Below, piece after piece: positions 40,292 through 40,865 of a DNA stretch of 40,865 nucleotides (its first letter is position 1; each line of letters opens with the position of its first letter). Origin of the DNA: Rhizobiales bacterium Ga0077530 (lineage in GTDB: Bacteria > Pseudomonadota > Alphaproteobacteria > Rhizobiales > Hyphomicrobiaceae); contig LNEA01000030.1 of NCBI GenBank assembly GCA_001464855.1, positions 1-40,865 of the forward strand. Direction: 5' to 3'. Made by a program: the position numbers and the translations under genes. The notes under the pieces are model-generated. The model was not told the DNA's origin and made no database searches. It saw only the letters and a list, made by a program, of their open reading frames with translations.

Positions 40292-40558
40292 CTGGATAAT
40301 CTCATCGATGCAACACGCGTCGAGGTCGCGGCGGCTTTCCTTCGGAGGTGTGACATTCTCGATCGACGTACAGGGTCCGAACACAAGGAACTTGAGGCAT
40401 TGGACGAAGACCGCGGTCGGGTCCTCGAGCGCCCCTCTGAGTCGAAAACGAGAAAATGCCTTCTCTGTCGCGACGGTTTTCCAAGCGCGTGGGCAGGGGA
40501 ACGAATCTGCCGTCGCTGCAAATCGTCGTCTACTTGGCGGAGCGGCGTTCTGAAATAG
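40292..40558 (+). CDS. Small zinc-knuckle protein, start codon unclear
   Basis: The frame is open from 40271 to TAG 40556-40558. It ends with RKCLLCRDGFPSAWAGERIC followed by RRCKSSSTWRSG: two C-x-x-C pairs spaced as in a zinc ribbon, of a kind I have seen in small alphaproteobacterial proteins. No ATG, GTG or TTG precedes the conserved part; CTG at 40292 is the only near-start, and the first TTG lies inside the helical region. So the gene may use a rare start, be truncated at its 5' end, or be frameshifted. The frame on the opposite strand (40202-40573) is less convincing. Confidence 0.5.
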   Translation: MDNLIDATRVEVAAAFLRRCDILDRRTGSEHKELEALDEDRGRVLERPSESKTRKCLLCRDGFPSAWAGERICRRCKSSSTWRSGVLK

Positions 40559-40579
40559 CGCCTGCTGCCTCACCGCTCA

Positions 40580-40861
40580 ATGCAACATCAACCGAAAAGG
40601 ACGGGCGTCTTTGATGGCGCCCAAATCTGGATGAAAACGACAACGAGATCCAACACAACCAAGCGCACTCATTCTAAACCAGCATCGGGGCTCACTCTCA
40701 CTAACTCCGCTGGAAGCGCCAGGAGAAGCCACGCGCGCTATCTCGAACTTGCGCGCGCGTCGGAGCGACCGGGCGACCACGTCGCAACGGAAAGCCTGTA
40801 CCAGCATGCCGAGCATTACATCCGGCTTCTCACCAGCCCGACGCACGAACCACGGCGCTAA
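40580..40861 (+). CDS. Short DUF4167-like protein
   Basis: A 93-residue protein. Its C-terminal half reads SARRSHARYLELARASERPG and DHVATESLYQHAEHYIRLL. That is the pattern of the DUF4167 domain, whose usual form has a tyrosine-rich YLQLARDA...AENYLQHAEHYLR. Chromosomal members in Rhizobiales are longer, with a disordered basic tail; this one has only about 45 residues of basic, Thr/Ser-rich N-terminus. It starts 21 bp after the zinc-knuckle gene and probably shares its message. The fold probably binds RNA or protein, but its role is not known to me. Confidence 0.7.
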   Translation: MQHQPKRTGVFDGAQIWMKTTTRSNTTKRTHSKPASGLTLTNSAGSARRSHARYLELARASERPGDHVATESLYQHAEHYIRLLTSPTHEPRR

Positions 40862-40865
40862 TCAG

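Noticed and set aside
40202-40573. 123-codon minus-strand frame
   Set aside because: It overlaps a plus-strand frame with a clear two-pair cysteine motif, and its own product shows no recognisable domain. I keep the plus-strand reading, though not with certainty.

Overview
The window looks like a piece of an alphaproteobacterial (probably Hyphomicrobiales/Rhizobiales) chromosome. It is GC-rich, carries several ABC, tripartite tricarboxylate and TAXI solute-capture systems typical of that order, and has a mobile block inserted at a tRNA-Gly gene. No rRNA, intact tRNA or CRISPR array was seen.

Layout. (1) 1-1060: the tail of an unidentified gene, then a serine resolvase with a 15-bp inverted repeat at its promoter, which may be a res site. 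(2) 1134-6762, all minus strand: an uptake and catabolism operon in the order binding protein, RidA deaminase, ATPase, two permeases, DadA-like FAD oxidoreductase. This fits import of an amine or amino acid, its oxidation to an imine, and clearance of the imine by RidA. (3) 7369-14658: a branched-chain-amino-acid-type (Liv) ABC operon on the minus strand. LivM is fused to LivG, and LivF runs in frame into an aldehyde dehydrogenase. A divergent AraC-type regulator sits upstream. The dehydrogenase suggests an aromatic or other aldehyde-related substrate. (4) 15072-18187: a complete tctCBA-type transporter operon. (5) 18188-19873: mostly non-coding, with decayed coding fragments. (6) 19874-25606, plus strand: a VOC/coiled-coil/Sel1-like membrane protein gene broken by an 8-bp insertion, a TAXI-type binding protein with a BA14K-like tail, an M20 peptidase and a diacylglycerol-kinase-family lipid kinase.

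(7) From 25631 to the right edge lies an integrative, plasmid-like element. It starts at a 45-nt 3' fragment of tRNA-Gly(CCC), followed by a tyrosine integrase. Next come a seven-gene minus-strand block of overlapping small genes with an adenine-methyltransferase-like protein, a two-gene plus-strand unit, a DUF4143 ATPase, a cupin and a secreted cysteine-containing protein. A ParA/ribbon-helix-helix partition pair, a cytochrome c, a lipoprotein, a RhuM-Fic/Doc protein, an ArdC-type antirestriction protein and a short DUF4167-like protein complete it. No relaxase or conjugation gene is visible, and the other end of the element lies outside the window.

The most interesting signal is a family of about 21-bp intergenic elements between 34.7 and 38.6 kb, around the parA/RHH pair. 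Each is built from alternating half-sites (CCAKA-N2-TMTGG-N4-CCAKA). They look like a dispersed centromere or a regulon of the ribbon-helix-helix protein. Other items worth checking are the LivF-aldehyde dehydrogenase fusion, hairpins after each binding-protein gene, shared leader sequences in the small-gene block, and a 15-bp-stem hairpin upstream of ardC.
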